This document shows, piece by piece, positions 1-8,531 of a DNA stretch of 64,000 nt. This DNA comes from Bradyrhizobium sp. SK17 (GTDB taxonomy: Bacteria > Pseudomonadota > Alphaproteobacteria > Rhizobiales > Xanthobacteraceae). The stretch's first letter is position 1, and every line of letters begins with the position of its first letter. Position numbers and translations under genes: made by a program. The DNA is taken from positions 682,001 to 746,000 of the forward strand of contig NZ_CP025113.1 in NCBI RefSeq assembly GCF_002831585.1, in the 5' to 3' direction. A model generated the notes under the pieces. That model was not told the DNA's origin. It did not search any database and was given only the letters and a program-made list of their open reading frames with translations.

Positions 1-1029
1 CTCGTTGATCTCGGAGAGCTTCAGCTTGGCCGAGATCCAGTCTTCCAGATGCAGCTTGCCGCGCATGTAGAAGTCGACCAGGCGCGGCATGTCGACGCGG
101 AAATGATTCGAGCCCATCGACGAGCCCTGGATGCGGCGCTCGCGCAGGAAGTCGAAGCCGTGCAGCTCGATCTTCTGGCCGAACGGGATCATGCCGACGA
201 TGGTCGCGGTGCCGCCCGCGGCGAGCATGCCGAAGGCCTGCTCGGCGGTGTCCTTGCGGCCGAGCACCTCGAAGGAGTGATGCACACCGCCGCCGGTGAG
301 TTCGCGCACCTGCTGCACCACGTCGCCGCGGGCCGGATCGACGATGTCGGTGGCGCCAAGCTTGGTCGCGAGTTGCAGCTTGGCCGGATTGGTGTCGATC
401 GCGATGATACGGCCGGCGCCCGCGATCTGCGCGCCGTTGATCGCGGCCATGCCGACGCCGCCGCAGCCGATCACCGCCACGGTCTCACCCGCGGTGACCT
501 TCGCGGTATTCACCACGGCGCCGTAGCCGGTGATGACGCCGCAGCCGATCAGCGCGGCGAGATCGAGCGGCATCTCCTTCTTGATCTTCACGATGGCGTT
601 CTCGTGCACCAGCATCTGCTCGGCAAAGGACGACAGATTGAGGAACTGGTTGAGCTTCTCCTTCCGGCCCCAGGACAGCCGGTTGGAGGCGCCAGGCAGC
701 ATCTTCACCGTGGTGTCGGTGCACAGCACGGTGCGGCCAGTGGTGCAATTATCGCAGGTGCCGCAGAACACCGAGAGACAGGTGACGACGTGATCGCCGG
801 GCTTCACGTAATTGACGTCGGAGCCGACCTTCTCGACCACGCCGGCCGATTCATGGCCGAGCACCGCCGGCAGTGGGTGCGGGTAAAGTCCTTCCATGAA
901 GTGCAGGTCGGAATGGCAGAGGCCCGCGACCGCGGTGCGGATCAGGACCTCGCGCGGCCCGGGATTGGGCACGCTGACATCCTCGATCACCAGCGGCTGA
1001 TTGACTTCATGCAGAACGGCGGCCTTCAT
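1..1029 (-). CDS. Zn-dependent alcohol dehydrogenase, C-terminus off the window
   Basis: Medium-chain, zinc-dependent alcohol dehydrogenase, about 343 residues visible; the last few dozen run past base 1. The N-terminal GroES-like half shows the catalytic-zinc region GLCHSD and GHESAG, then a four-cysteine structural-zinc loop (CGTCDNC and the Cys residues flanking it). The Rossmann half carries GCGGVGMAA for NAD binding. The order of motifs fits class III / aryl-alcohol type enzymes that oxidise primary alcohols with NAD. The start is the ATG at 1029, preceded by AGAGGAAATTCC. It lies downstream of the acyl-CoA dehydrogenase gene on the same strand but is separated from it by a palindromic repeat at 1069-1200. 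Substrate is not predictable. Confidence 0.9.
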   Translation of the reverse strand, partial: MKAAVLHEVNQPLVIEDVSVPNPGPREVLIRTAVAGLCHSDLHFMEGLYPHPLPAVLGHESAGVVEKVGSDVNYVKPGDHVVTCLSVFCGTCDNCTTGRTVLCTDTTVKMLPGASNRLSWGRKEKLNQFLNLSSFAEQMLVHENAIVKIKKEMPLDLAALIGCGVITGYGAVVNTAKVTAGETVAVIGCGGVGMAAINGAQIAGAGRIIAIDTNPAKLQLATKLGATDIVDPARGDVVQQVRELTGGGVHHSFEVLGRKDTAEQAFGMLAAGGTATIVGMIPFGQKIELHGFDFLRERRIQGSSMGSNHFRVDMPRLVDFYMRGKLHLEDWISAKLKLSEINE

Positions 1030-1068
1030 CGGAATTTCCTCTCATGTTTTTTTGTTACGCACGCTCTC

Positions 1069-1200
1069 CACCTCTCCCGCAGGGAGAGGTCGGAGCGCAT
1101 CGAAGATGCGGTCCGGGTGAGGGGTTCGGGCCTATCGACAGAGCACTACCCCTCACCCGGATCGCTGACGCGATCCGACCTCTCCCTGCGGGAGAGGTGA
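1069..1200. repeat. palindromic intergenic repeat, CCTCTCCC family, copy 1
   Basis: Long imperfect inverted repeat: CACCTCTCCCGCAGGGAGAG at the left end is mirrored by the GGGAGAGGTG end at about 1200, with inner arms carrying GGGTGAGGGG and CCCCTCACCC. The same architecture recurs at 4789-4953 and 25301-25430. It fills the gap between the alcohol dehydrogenase and acyl-CoA dehydrogenase genes. A structured transcript or terminator-like role is possible but is inference. Confidence 0.85.
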
Positions 1201-1225
1201 GACTGCGTGAGCGGCCACTGCGAGC

Positions 1226-3043
1226 CTACGCTGCGACAAGCAATTCGCCAACCTCGGCCATGCCGATCGCGCGATCACCGAGCAGATGCTCGGTGATCCG
1301 GCGCTGAACGGTATTTTCCGCAAGCCGGAACGGATCGCCCGGCATCACGCGGTGATCGATCACCATCCGCGACAACAACAGCCGGCGTGCATCGCCGCGC
1401 ATCTCATGAATGCGGCCACCTTCCCAGGCCAGCGCGACGGCGCTTGCGACATGATAGAGCAGGCTGGTGGCACGCCGCGCATCGCCCTCATTGTCGATGC
1501 GGCCTGCGACCTCGCGGGCAAACGCGATCGCGCGGTCGCTGAGCTCGCGCAGCCGGTTGCGCCAGGCCTGCGGCACATTGGCGCTGTCATCGAGCCGCGC
1601 ATGCAGATCGGCGGCGAGCGCGTTGTCGGCGCCATGGCGTCCGACTGCGCGCTTCAGCGCATCGATTGCGACGATGTTGCCGGTGCCCTCCCAGATCGAG
1701 CCGAGGTGCGCATCGCGCAGCAGGCGCGGCGTGACGAATTCCTCGATGTAGCCGATGCCGCCGCGCATCTCCATGGCATCGCCGCAGACTTTTCGGGCGT
1801 CACGGGTGGCGCGGAATTTCAACGTCGGAGTCAGGATGCGGAGCAGCGCCGCGGCGTCCTGGCTGCCGGCCTCGGCGCGGTCGAGCGCATCCGCGGTGAG
1901 GAAGCTCATCGACAGCGCCTGCTCGGTCGGCAGCATGATCTTCATCAATTGCCGCCGCGCCAGCGGCAGATCGATGATGCGCTGGCCGAACACCACGCGG
2001 TTCCGCGCCACGGTGATGGCATCGTGCCAGGCACGGCGCATCAGCGCGGTCGATTTCACGCCATTGGACAGTCGCGACGAATTGACCATCTCGGCCATCT
2101 GCACGAAGCCGCGGTCGAGCTTGCCGACCGCATAGGCGATCGCGCCATCGAACTTGATCTCGCCGGAAGCCATCGAGCGGGTGCCGAGCTTGTCCTTCAA
2201 GCGCACGATCCGGTAGTGGTTCTGCGAGCCGTCGTCGAGGAAGCGCGGCATCAGGAACAGGCCGACGCCTTTGGTGCCCGGCCCCGCGCCCTCGGGGCGC
2301 GCCAGCAGCATCACTACCTTGGCATCGGCATTCGAGCAGAACCATTTCTCGCCATAGAGCCGCCAGTGATCGCCCTCCTGCACCGCGCGCGTGGTCAGCG
2401 TGCCGACGTCGGAGCCGCCTTCCTTCTCGGTCATGAACTGGCCGCCCTGGGTCAGTCTGCTCATGTCGGTCTGGGTCAGGCCGTCGAGATATTTCGCCTT
2501 CAACGCCTCGCTGCCGAAATTATTCAGCAGCTTGGCGCAACCGTCGGTGACGTTGATCGGGCAACCCATGCCGAATTCGGTCTGGTTGAACAGGAAGGTG
2601 AAGGCATGCTTGGCGACCACGGGGTATTTGTCGGGCCAGCCCATGATGCCCTTGCGGATCGACAGCGCGTGGATGCCGAACTCGCCGAACGCGGCGTTCT
2701 CGATCTCGCGATAGGCCGGATGATATTCGATGGTCTGGACGTCGCGGCCGAACTTGTCGCGCTGGTGCAGCACTGGCGTATGGCGATCGGCGAGCCGCGC
2801 GCATTCATCGAGATGGCCGCCGGCCAATCCGCCGAGCCGGTCGAGATGCGGCTCGATGTGGCGGAACAAGGCCTCGGGCAAATGCAGCTTGAGAAGATCG
2901 GTCAGCGCGGGATCGGCGCGGTAGAAATTCATTCCCGTCGTGTCGGGCGCCAGCAGGCCCGGCTGGCTGGTGGGCGACGAGGTCAGATCCTGCGTATGCT
3001 GCTGCATTGAATTCCCGGCTTCGGTGCTCATTTGTTTGGGCAC
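1226..3043 (-). CDS. acyl-CoA dehydrogenase, AidB-like / FadE-type
   Basis: Flavin-dependent acyl-CoA dehydrogenase of about 605 residues, longer than the usual 380-residue enzyme and in the size class of AidB/FadE5-like members. Visible signatures are TEKEGGSDVGT in the middle domain, WFCSNADAKV, and MRGGIGYIEEF followed by IWEGTGNI near the C-terminus. These motifs place it near AidB-type proteins; expected activity is alpha,beta-dehydrogenation of an acyl-CoA. I chose the GTG at 3043 because GGAGGAGG at 3050-3057 sits six bases upstream; the ATG at 3031 would be 18 bases away. It is divergent from the short-chain dehydrogenase at 3079, so the two promoters share a very short gap. Confidence 0.9.
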   Translation of the reverse strand: MPKQMSTEAGNSMQQHTQDLTSSPTSQPGLLAPDTTGMNFYRADPALTDLLKLHLPEALFRHIEPHLDRLGGLAGGHLDECARLADRHTPVLHQRDKFGRDVQTIEYHPAYREIENAAFGEFGIHALSIRKGIMGWPDKYPVVAKHAFTFLFNQTEFGMGCPINVTDGCAKLLNNFGSEALKAKYLDGLTQTDMSRLTQGGQFMTEKEGGSDVGTLTTRAVQEGDHWRLYGEKWFCSNADAKVVMLLARPEGAGPGTKGVGLFLMPRFLDDGSQNHYRIVRLKDKLGTRSMASGEIKFDGAIAYAVGKLDRGFVQMAEMVNSSRLSNGVKSTALMRRAWHDAITVARNRVVFGQRIIDLPLARRQLMKIMLPTEQALSMSFLTADALDRAEAGSQDAAALLRILTPTLKFRATRDARKVCGDAMEMRGGIGYIEEFVTPRLLRDAHLGSIWEGTGNIVAIDALKRAVGRHGADNALAADLHARLDDSANVPQAWRNRLRELSDRAIAFAREVAGRIDNEGDARRATSLLYHVASAVALAWEGGRIHEMRGDARRLLLSRMVIDHRVMPGDPFRLAENTVQRRITEHLLGDRAIGMAEVGELLVAA

Positions 3044-3078
3044 GACTATCCTCCTCCGGCCGAGCAAAGGAAAGCCCA

Positions 3079-3780
3079 ATGGATATTCCGAAGTACAAGA
3101 TCGCCCTGATCGTCGGCGCCGGCGAGGGCCTCAGCGCCTCGCTCACGCGGCTATTTTCGCGAGAGGGAATTCGGGTGGCGCTGGGCGCCCGCAGCATCGA
3201 GAAGCTCGGCGCGCTCTGCACCGAGACCGGCGCGAAGGCCTATGCTTGCGATGCCACCAAGGCCGAGGAGGTCGAACGCCTGTTCGGCCTCGTCGAGCGT
3301 GAAATCGGAACTCCGGATCTCGTGGTCTACAATGCTTCCGGCCGATCGCGCGGACCCTTCGTCGAACTCGTGCCCTCCGAGGTCGAGCAGGCGATCGCGG
3401 TGTCGGCGTTCGGCGGCTTCCTGGTGGCGCAGGAGGCGGCGAAACGCATGGTCCCCAACAAGAAGGGCGCGATCCTGTTCACCGGTGCCTCCGCCAGCGT
3501 CAAGGGCTATGCGCAATCGGCGCCATTCGCGATGGGCAAATTCGCGCTGCGCGGTCTTGCGCAGAGCATGGCGCGCGAATTGTCGCCACAGGGCATCCAT
3601 GTCGCGCATTTCGTGATCGACGGCGGCATCCGCAGCGCCGCGCGCACCGAGCCCGTCGACAAGCCGGACTCGATGCTCGATCCCGACGCGATTGCCTTGA
3701 GCTACTGGAATGTGCTGCAACAACCGCGCAGCGCCTGGACCTGGGAGCTGGAATTGCGGCCCTGGGTTGAGAAGTTTTGA
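3079..3780 (+). CDS. short-chain dehydrogenase/reductase with Phe at the catalytic Tyr position
   Basis: SDR-family protein of 233 residues with an N-terminal Rossmann motif (VGAGEGLSA, residues 12-20), the NAS motif (residues 85-87) and TGASAS around residues 135-140. The normal YxxxK catalytic pair reads F150-A-M-G-K154, so the tyrosine is replaced by phenylalanine. The surrounding GKFALRGLAQSMARELSPQG and HVAHFVIDGGI look like a recurring SDR subfamily with this replacement, so activity may be altered rather than lost; that is inference. The start ATG at 3079 follows AAAGGAAAG. It is divergent from the acyl-CoA dehydrogenase and lies upstream of an enoyl-CoA hydratase, suggesting acyl-CoA metabolism. 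Confidence 0.88.
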   Translation: MDIPKYKIALIVGAGEGLSASLTRLFSREGIRVALGARSIEKLGALCTETGAKAYACDATKAEEVERLFGLVEREIGTPDLVVYNASGRSRGPFVELVPSEVEQAIAVSAFGGFLVAQEAAKRMVPNKKGAILFTGASASVKGYAQSAPFAMGKFALRGLAQSMARELSPQGIHVAHFVIDGGIRSAARTEPVDKPDSMLDPDAIALSYWNVLQQPRSAWTWELELRPWVEKF

Positions 3781-3837
3781 GATGACGAAGATCATGCAAC
3801 GGGCGTAACGTCGCCCACAACAATCCGCCGCATCCAT

Positions 3838-3918
3838 CATTGCGAGCGGAGCGAAGCAATCCATGCCATCACGAGCGGCGACATGGGTTGCTTCGGCGCT
3901 TTGCGCCTCGCAATGACG
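3838..3918. repeat. palindromic repeat, CATTGCGAGCG family, copy 1
   Basis: Inverted repeat beginning CATTGCGAGCGGAGCGAAGC and ending with its approximate complement CTCGCAATGACG. A second copy lies at 39097-39176. It separates the short-chain dehydrogenase from the enoyl-CoA hydratase. Such elements are abundant in Bradyrhizobium and Rhodopseudomonas genomes. Confidence 0.85.
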
Positions 3919-3937
3919 ACGAACAGGGGAAGGAACC

Positions 3938-4768
3938 ATGACCACCGAAATCAAGATCGAAACCGGCACCGACGAACTGCTCTGCGTGATCCGCGACCGC
4001 GTCGCCATCATCACGCTGAACCGCCCCGACGCCCGCAACTCGCTGTCGGACACGCTGACGCCCGCGCTGCGCACGATGATCCGGACCTGCGGCGAGAACC
4101 CCGAGGTCGGCGTGCTGCTGGTCACCGGCGCCGGCAAGGCGTTCTGCGCCGGCGGCAACGTCAAGGGCATGGGTGCCAATCGCGACCCGAAGAAGCTCGA
4201 AATGTCCTATGAGGACAAGGTCGCGGATTTGCAGGAGCGCCAGCGCCTGCTCACCGGCGCGCTCGCCTCGGTGCGCAAGCCGACCATTGCGGCGCTGCCC
4301 GGCCCCGCGGTCGGCGCCGGCCTCGCGATCGCGATGGCCTGCGACATCCGGATCGCCGCACAATCCGCCTTCGTCTCGACCGGCTATCTGCGCGTGGCGC
4401 TGAGCGGCGATTACGGCATGGCCTGGCTGTTGACGCGGCTGGTCGGCACCTCGCGCGCCCGCGAGCTGATGTTCACCTCCGAGAAGGTCGATGCGACGAG
4501 GTGCGAACAGATCGGCCTCGTCAACCGCGTGGTGCCGGACGAGGCGCTGCACGACGAGGCGTTCGCGCTGGCGAAGTCGATGGCCGAGGGCCCGACCCTG
4601 GCGCTGCGCTACATGAAGGACAATCTCGACGAGGCGCTGCAATTCGATTTCGCCACCGCGCGCGACCACGAGGCCGAGCGCCTGATCCGCCTCACCACGA
4701 CCGCCGATCACAAGGAGGCGGTGCAGGCCTTCATCGAGAAGCGCAAGCCGGTGTTTAAAGGGAATTGA
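3938..4768 (+). CDS. enoyl-CoA hydratase/isomerase family protein
   Basis: Crotonase-fold protein of 276 residues. The oxyanion-hole segments are visible: LNRPDARNSLSDTL followed by GAGKAFCAGGNVKGMG (first acyl-CoA binding loop) and ALPGPAVGAGLAIAMACDI (second loop). A typical C-terminal helix ends RKPVFKGN. The expected reaction is hydration or isomerisation of an enoyl-CoA, though the crotonase fold also includes decarboxylases and thioesterases. The ATG at 3938 follows GGAAGGAACC. It is probably co-oriented with the SDR gene upstream but separated from it by a palindromic repeat, so separate regulation is possible. Confidence 0.92.
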   Translation: MTTEIKIETGTDELLCVIRDRVAIITLNRPDARNSLSDTLTPALRTMIRTCGENPEVGVLLVTGAGKAFCAGGNVKGMGANRDPKKLEMSYEDKVADLQERQRLLTGALASVRKPTIAALPGPAVGAGLAIAMACDIRIAAQSAFVSTGYLRVALSGDYGMAWLLTRLVGTSRARELMFTSEKVDATRCEQIGLVNRVVPDEALHDEAFALAKSMAEGPTLALRYMKDNLDEALQFDFATARDHEAERLIRLTTTADHKEAVQAFIEKRKPVFKGN

Positions 4769-4788
4769 GCGCATAGCGCCCTCGAAAT

Positions 4789-4953
4789 CACCTCTCCGTT
4801 TTGTGGGAGAGGTCGGATTGCATCGAAAGATGCAATCCGGGTGAGGGGTTCAAGCCCCTCCGTGAGGACGAGCCTGCCGCGAGACTGCACCCCTCACCCG
4901 CAGCGCATTCCGCTGCGCTGCATGCACTGCGGCCTCTCCCACAAGGGGAGAGG
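4789..4953. repeat. palindromic intergenic repeat, CCTCTCCC family, copy 2
   Basis: Begins CACCTCTCCGTTTTGTGGGA and ends CCTCTCCCACAAGGGGAGAG, with inner GGGTGAGGGG and CCCCTCACCC arms. Same family as 1069-1200 and 25301-25430, with an expanded middle (about 165 bp). It lies between the converging enoyl-CoA hydratase and GNAT genes. Confidence 0.83.
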
Positions 4954-4984
4954 CGGCAGCGGAGCAAGCGGTGAAGGCAGAGAA

Positions 4985-5021
4985 AGAAAGGGCCCGGTTC
5001 TGGGGAGGCCAGAACCGGGCC
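4985..5021 (-). terminator. rho-independent terminator of the GNAT gene
   Basis: A perfect 13-bp stem, GGCCCGGTTCTGG at 4991-5003 paired with its complement at 5009-5021, encloses a five-base loop. Read on the minus strand it lies just after the stop codon of the acetyltransferase gene and is followed by the T-rich tract CTTTCTTTCT. This is a classic intrinsic terminator layout. Confidence 0.85.
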
Positions 5022-5028
5022 TAGTCAG

Positions 5029-5652
5029 TCAAACCGCAAGCGAGGACATCGCGGCCGAGCGGGAAGTGGCGGCAAGCCGCCAGCTGGCACATGGAATGTC
5101 TTGCGGCTCGACGTGGAGCTCTTTCGCGAAGCGCACCAGCTTCCAGTCGCCGGGGCTTTGCATAAAGGCGTAGTCGGACTTGCGAGCGAGGCCGATCATG
5201 CTGGCATTGGAACGCAACGTGTCGCCAAAGATGCGCTCGGCTCCGAAGGACGCCGCGCGGCACTCGAGATTCTTCAACAGTGCCTTGCCAATGCCGTGGC
5301 CCTGCCACCGGTCATCGATCGACAGGCCGAACTCGACGCTCGACGTATCGGCATGGAAGGCGTAGCGCGCTTCGCCGACGATGGTCTCGAAACCATCGAC
5401 CAGCATCGTCGCGACCACCGTGAACCGGTCAGCCTCGCCGACATGGATGAAGCGCTCGAGCTCCGTCTTCGGCAGCTCGCTCAACGCGCCCAGGAAGCGG
5501 TTGTAACGGGAACTCGCGGAGAGCGAACGGATGTAGCTCTGCAGCTCCTCGCGGTCGCGCGGCTCGACGAAGCGCACCTTGATCTCGCTGCCGTCCTTGG
5601 CGCGCAGCACATCGGAGTATTGCTTCAGATCATCGAGACGCAGCGCAGTCAT
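5029..5652 (-). CDS. GNAT-family N-acetyltransferase
   Basis: GNAT-fold protein of 207 residues. The acetyl-CoA binding motif A is seen as DDRWQGHGIGKALLKNLE, preceded by a VVATMLVDGFETIVGEARYAF beta region and VEFGLSI. The N-terminal part (AKDGSEIKVRFVEPRDREEL, SSRYNRFLG) resembles the acetyltransferase domain of Pat-type protein lysine acetyltransferases, so a protein or small-molecule amine could be the acceptor; this is inference. The gene ends at a strong intrinsic terminator (4985-5021) and lies 69 bp downstream of the DUF1127 gene on the same strand, so the two may share a transcript. Confidence 0.88.
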   Translation of the reverse strand: MTALRLDDLKQYSDVLRAKDGSEIKVRFVEPRDREELQSYIRSLSASSRYNRFLGALSELPKTELERFIHVGEADRFTVVATMLVDGFETIVGEARYAFHADTSSVEFGLSIDDRWQGHGIGKALLKNLECRAASFGAERIFGDTLRSNASMIGLARKSDYAFMQSPGDWKLVRFAKELHVEPQDIPCASWRLAATSRSAAMSSLAV

Positions 5653-5721
5653 GACACGCTCCTCGGGCGAAGAAATTGGCCGGCGTCCCTCATTGAGGCG
5701 GCGCCAGCGAAGGCGTCCTTC

Positions 5722-5925
5722 TCAGGCCCGCCAGAACGGCTTCTCGGTTTCGAAAGCGATGTCGCTGCGGGACATGCCGATGTCGTGCAGATCACGCTCG
5801 GTCCACTGCGACAGTTCGCGGCGGCGCTCGTAACGATCCCACCAGACATGGATCGTGTCGCTGACCTGATTCAGCAGCCCCGGCGTATGATGATTTGTCA
5901 TCGATTCATGCGTGAAAATGGACAT
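5722..5925 (-). CDS. small DUF1127 (YjiS-like) protein
   Basis: Small basic/aromatic protein of 67 residues with the DUF1127 core WWDRYERRRELSQWTERDLHDIGMSRSDIAFE. Short DUF1127 proteins in alphaproteobacteria have been linked to RNA metabolism and phosphate or stress adaptation; the role here is not shown by the sequence. The start ATG at 5925 has the upstream AGGAGCCGCAA. It is divergent from the LysR regulator at 6044, a GcvA-like regulator next to DUF1127 genes being a common arrangement in this group. Confidence 0.87.
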   Translation of the reverse strand: MSIFTHESMTNHHTPGLLNQVSDTIHVWWDRYERRRELSQWTERDLHDIGMSRSDIAFETEKPFWRA

Positions 5926-6043
5926 TTGCGGCTCCTATCGGTAACCTGTTGGCAGGAATATCGGAGCTATTCGGTCCGTTCACAAACGACACTTTGTACT
6001 GCTTCGCATGAATTAAAGTCATGTATTTGGAGGCATTGAAGGG

Positions 6044-6943
6044 ATGACCAGCCGGCTGCCTTCACTGAACGGCCTGAGGGCCTTCGAGGCCGCGTCGCGA
6101 CACATGAGCTTCACGCTGGCGGCGTCCGAACTGAACGTGACGCAGACCGCGATCAGCCATCAGATCCGGCGGCTCGAGGAAGAACTCGGCGTCCGCCTGT
6201 TCATCCGCCAGAACCGCTCGCTGAGCCTGACACCGGAGGCTACTGAATACCTTCCCGGCGTCCGCGCCGCGTTCAACGACCTCAGGCTGGCGACCGACCG
6301 GCTGCTGCGGCGGGACGACGACCACGTGCTCACCGTCTCGACGCTGGCATCGCTCGCGGCCAAATGGCTGCTGCCGCGGCTGTCGGCGTTCCAGGAGGCG
6401 CATCCCGGGATCGACGTCCGCATCACCACCTCGACCAGCCTGGTCGACTTCCAGCGCGACAAGGTCGACGCCGCGATCCGCTATGGCCGCGGCCAATGGG
6501 CGGGGCTGCGCGCGGACTGGCTGATGGCGGACGAGCTGTTTCCGGTGTGCAGCCCGTCGCTGCTGCAAGGCAACAAGCCGCTCAAATCTCCTGAGGACCT
6601 CAGGGACCACGTGCTGCTGCACACCGGCAACGCCAACAGCGACGACTGGCGGCTGTGGCTGACCGCGGCGGGCCTTCCGACCGACGTGTCCAAGCAGCCG
6701 GGCATTACCTTCGACATCCTGTTCGTCACCATCCAGGCCGCGATCGACGGCATCGGCGTCGCGATGGGCCGCACCTCCTATGTGCAGGACGACATCACCA
6801 AGGGCCGCCTCGTGGTTCCCTTCAAGATCGCGCTGCCCGCCGATGCCGGCTTCTATCTGGTCTCGCCGCAGGGACGCCCCGACGCGGCAAAGCTCTCGGC
6901 GTTCCGGTCCTGGCTCGGCGCTGCCGCGCATACAGCGCCCTGA
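6044..6943 (+). CDS. LysR-family regulator, GcvA-like
   Basis: LysR regulator of 299 residues. The N-terminal winged helix-turn-helix is clear (LRAFEAASRHMSFTLAASEL, VTQTAISHQIRRLEEELG), followed by an inducer-binding domain with WLLPRLSAFQEAHPGIDVR and DAAIRYGRGQWAGL typical of GcvA-like members. It is divergent from the DUF1127/GNAT genes and lies 183 bp upstream of, and in the same direction as, the tricarballylate-type symporter gene. It could therefore regulate either the DUF1127 gene or, in the position of a TcuR, the tcu operon; the sequence alone does not decide. Confidence 0.9.
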   Translation: MTSRLPSLNGLRAFEAASRHMSFTLAASELNVTQTAISHQIRRLEEELGVRLFIRQNRSLSLTPEATEYLPGVRAAFNDLRLATDRLLRRDDDHVLTVSTLASLAAKWLLPRLSAFQEAHPGIDVRITTSTSLVDFQRDKVDAAIRYGRGQWAGLRADWLMADELFPVCSPSLLQGNKPLKSPEDLRDHVLLHTGNANSDDWRLWLTAAGLPTDVSKQPGITFDILFVTIQAAIDGIGVAMGRTSYVQDDITKGRLVVPFKIALPADAGFYLVSPQGRPDAAKLSAFRSWLGAAAHTAP

Positions 6944-7126
6944 CGCCTTCTTCGCGCGCAGGCGCTCCGGCGATTTCGATCTACGGCTTTTTTCCGATGG
7001 CGGCGGCGTGATTTCAGGTTGGTCGCGCCGGACAGCCGTGCCAAATTGCCGCATACGGCAGTTAACTGCCTTCGCCGGCGAAACAATTTGCGCCGGCCGA
7101 TTTTGCCACGGGGAGGAAAGGCCGTT

Positions 7127-8452
7127 ATGTCGCAGTCGAGTCCATCGCAAATTCCGCAAATCAAGTCACGTCTCGGCGCGATCCTGCGCGCGACCAGCGG
7201 CAATTTCCTCGAGCAATTCGATTTCTTCCTGTTCGGCTTCTATGCGCAGGACATCGCAAAGGCGTTCTTTCCCGCCCAGAACGAGACCGCGGCGCTGCTC
7301 AATGCCTATGGCGTGTTCTGGCTCGGCGCACTGATGCGCCCGGTGGGCGCAATCGTGCTCGGCTCCTACATCGACCGTATCGGCCGCCGCCAGGGCCTGA
7401 TCGTGACACTGGCGCTGATGGCGCTCGGCACGGTGGTGATCGCGTTCTGCCCGCCCTACGCATCCATCGGCATTGCCGCGACGATCATCGTGCTAATCGG
7501 ACGGCTGATCCAGGGATTTTCCGCCGGCGTCGAACTGGGCGGCGTCTCCGTCTATCTCTCCGAAATCGCGACGCCCGGCAACCGGGGCTTCTACACCTCG
7601 TTTCAATCGTCCAGCCAGCAGGTCGCAATCTTCGTCGCTGCGATCATTGGATACGTGTTGCGTGAGGTAATACCTGGTGACACCTTCCTGGATACGCTCG
7701 GCGGCGTTGCGAAGTGGCGCATCCCGTTCTTCATCGGCTGCCTCATCATTCCCGTGATCTTCGCGTTGCGGCGCTCGCTCGAGGAAACCCCGGCCTTCCT
7801 GGCCATGAAGAAGCATCCGACGCCGAGCGAAGTGTTCGCATCGGCGATCGAAAACTGGCGCATCGTCATCCTCGGCATGATGATCGCGGTTCTGACCACC
7901 ACGACGTTCTACTTCATCACGGTGTATGCGCCCGGCTTCGGTAAGGAGCTGCACCTGTCGGCGTCCGGGACCCTGCTGGTGACCCTGCTGGTCGCGGTGA
8001 CGAATTTCATCTGGAATCCGGTCGGCGGCGCGCTGTCCGACCGGATCGGCCGCAAGCCGGTGCTGCTCGCGATCGCGGGTCTGTCGTTCGTGACCGCCTA
8101 CCCGGCGCTGTCATGGCTGGCGCATGAGCCCACGCTCGGGAAACTGCTGGCGGTGCAGATGATGTTCTCGTTCTATTTCGGCGTCTACAGCGGCACCATG
8201 CTGGGATGCCTAGTCGAGATCGTGCCGGCGCATGTCCGCACCACCTGCTTCTCGATCGCGTTCGCGCTGGCAGCGGGCATCTTCGGCACCTCAACCCCGT
8301 TCGTGGCAACCAAGCTGATCGCAATGACCGGGCAGGACAAGGCATCGCCGGCGTACTGGCTGATGTTCGGCGCGGCGCTCGGCATCGTCGCCGCGCTGAT
8401 CGTCTACCGCGGCGGCCAGACCATCGAGGAGCGCAAGACGGTCGCGGCCTGA
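7127..8452 (+). CDS. tcuC: MFS tricarballylate/citrate:proton symporter
   Basis: Major facilitator protein of about 441 residues with 12 predicted membrane segments, metabolite:H+ symporter type. Visible markers include GNFLEQFDFFLFGFYAQDIA near the N-terminus, DRIGRRQGL in the first cytoplasmic loop and DRIGRKPVLL in the second half. It resembles citrate and tricarballylate symporters. The start is the ATG at 7127 after GGGGAGGAAAGG; a longer reading frame from 7019 is not supported. The genes for TcuA- and TcuB-like proteins follow, so the likely cargo is tricarballylate or a related tricarboxylate. A perfect hairpin lies just after its stop. Confidence 0.85.
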   Translation: MSQSSPSQIPQIKSRLGAILRATSGNFLEQFDFFLFGFYAQDIAKAFFPAQNETAALLNAYGVFWLGALMRPVGAIVLGSYIDRIGRRQGLIVTLALMALGTVVIAFCPPYASIGIAATIIVLIGRLIQGFSAGVELGGVSVYLSEIATPGNRGFYTSFQSSSQQVAIFVAAIIGYVLREVIPGDTFLDTLGGVAKWRIPFFIGCLIIPVIFALRRSLEETPAFLAMKKHPTPSEVFASAIENWRIVILGMMIAVLTTTTFYFITVYAPGFGKELHLSASGTLLVTLLVAVTNFIWNPVGGALSDRIGRKPVLLAIAGLSFVTAYPALSWLAHEPTLGKLLAVQMMFSFYFGVYSGTMLGCLVEIVPAHVRTTCFSIAFALAAGIFGTSTPFVATKLIAMTGQDKASPAYWLMFGAALGIVAALIVYRGGQTIEERKTVAA

Positions 8453-8468
8453 TGCTCCGCATGCAATT

Positions 8469-8491
8469 GGGGCAGGCCGATCGCCTGCCCC
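8469..8491 (+). terminator. intercistronic hairpin between tcuC and tcuA
   Basis: Perfect 9-bp stem GGGGCAGGC / GCCTGCCCC around the loop CGATC, placed in the 79-base gap after the symporter stop. It is followed by GGCATGTTGCTTTCC rather than a clean T run, so it may be a weak terminator, a processing site or an mRNA-stabilising hairpin that lowers flavoprotein expression relative to the symporter. Confidence 0.5.
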
Positions 8492-8531
8492 GGCATGTTG
8501 CTTTCCATGCCAACAACGATCACAAGAGCGC

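Noticed and set aside
1286..3010. 574-codon open frame on the plus strand
   Set aside because: It is antisense to the acyl-CoA dehydrogenase, has no recognisable domain and is typical of long antisense frames in GC-rich DNA.
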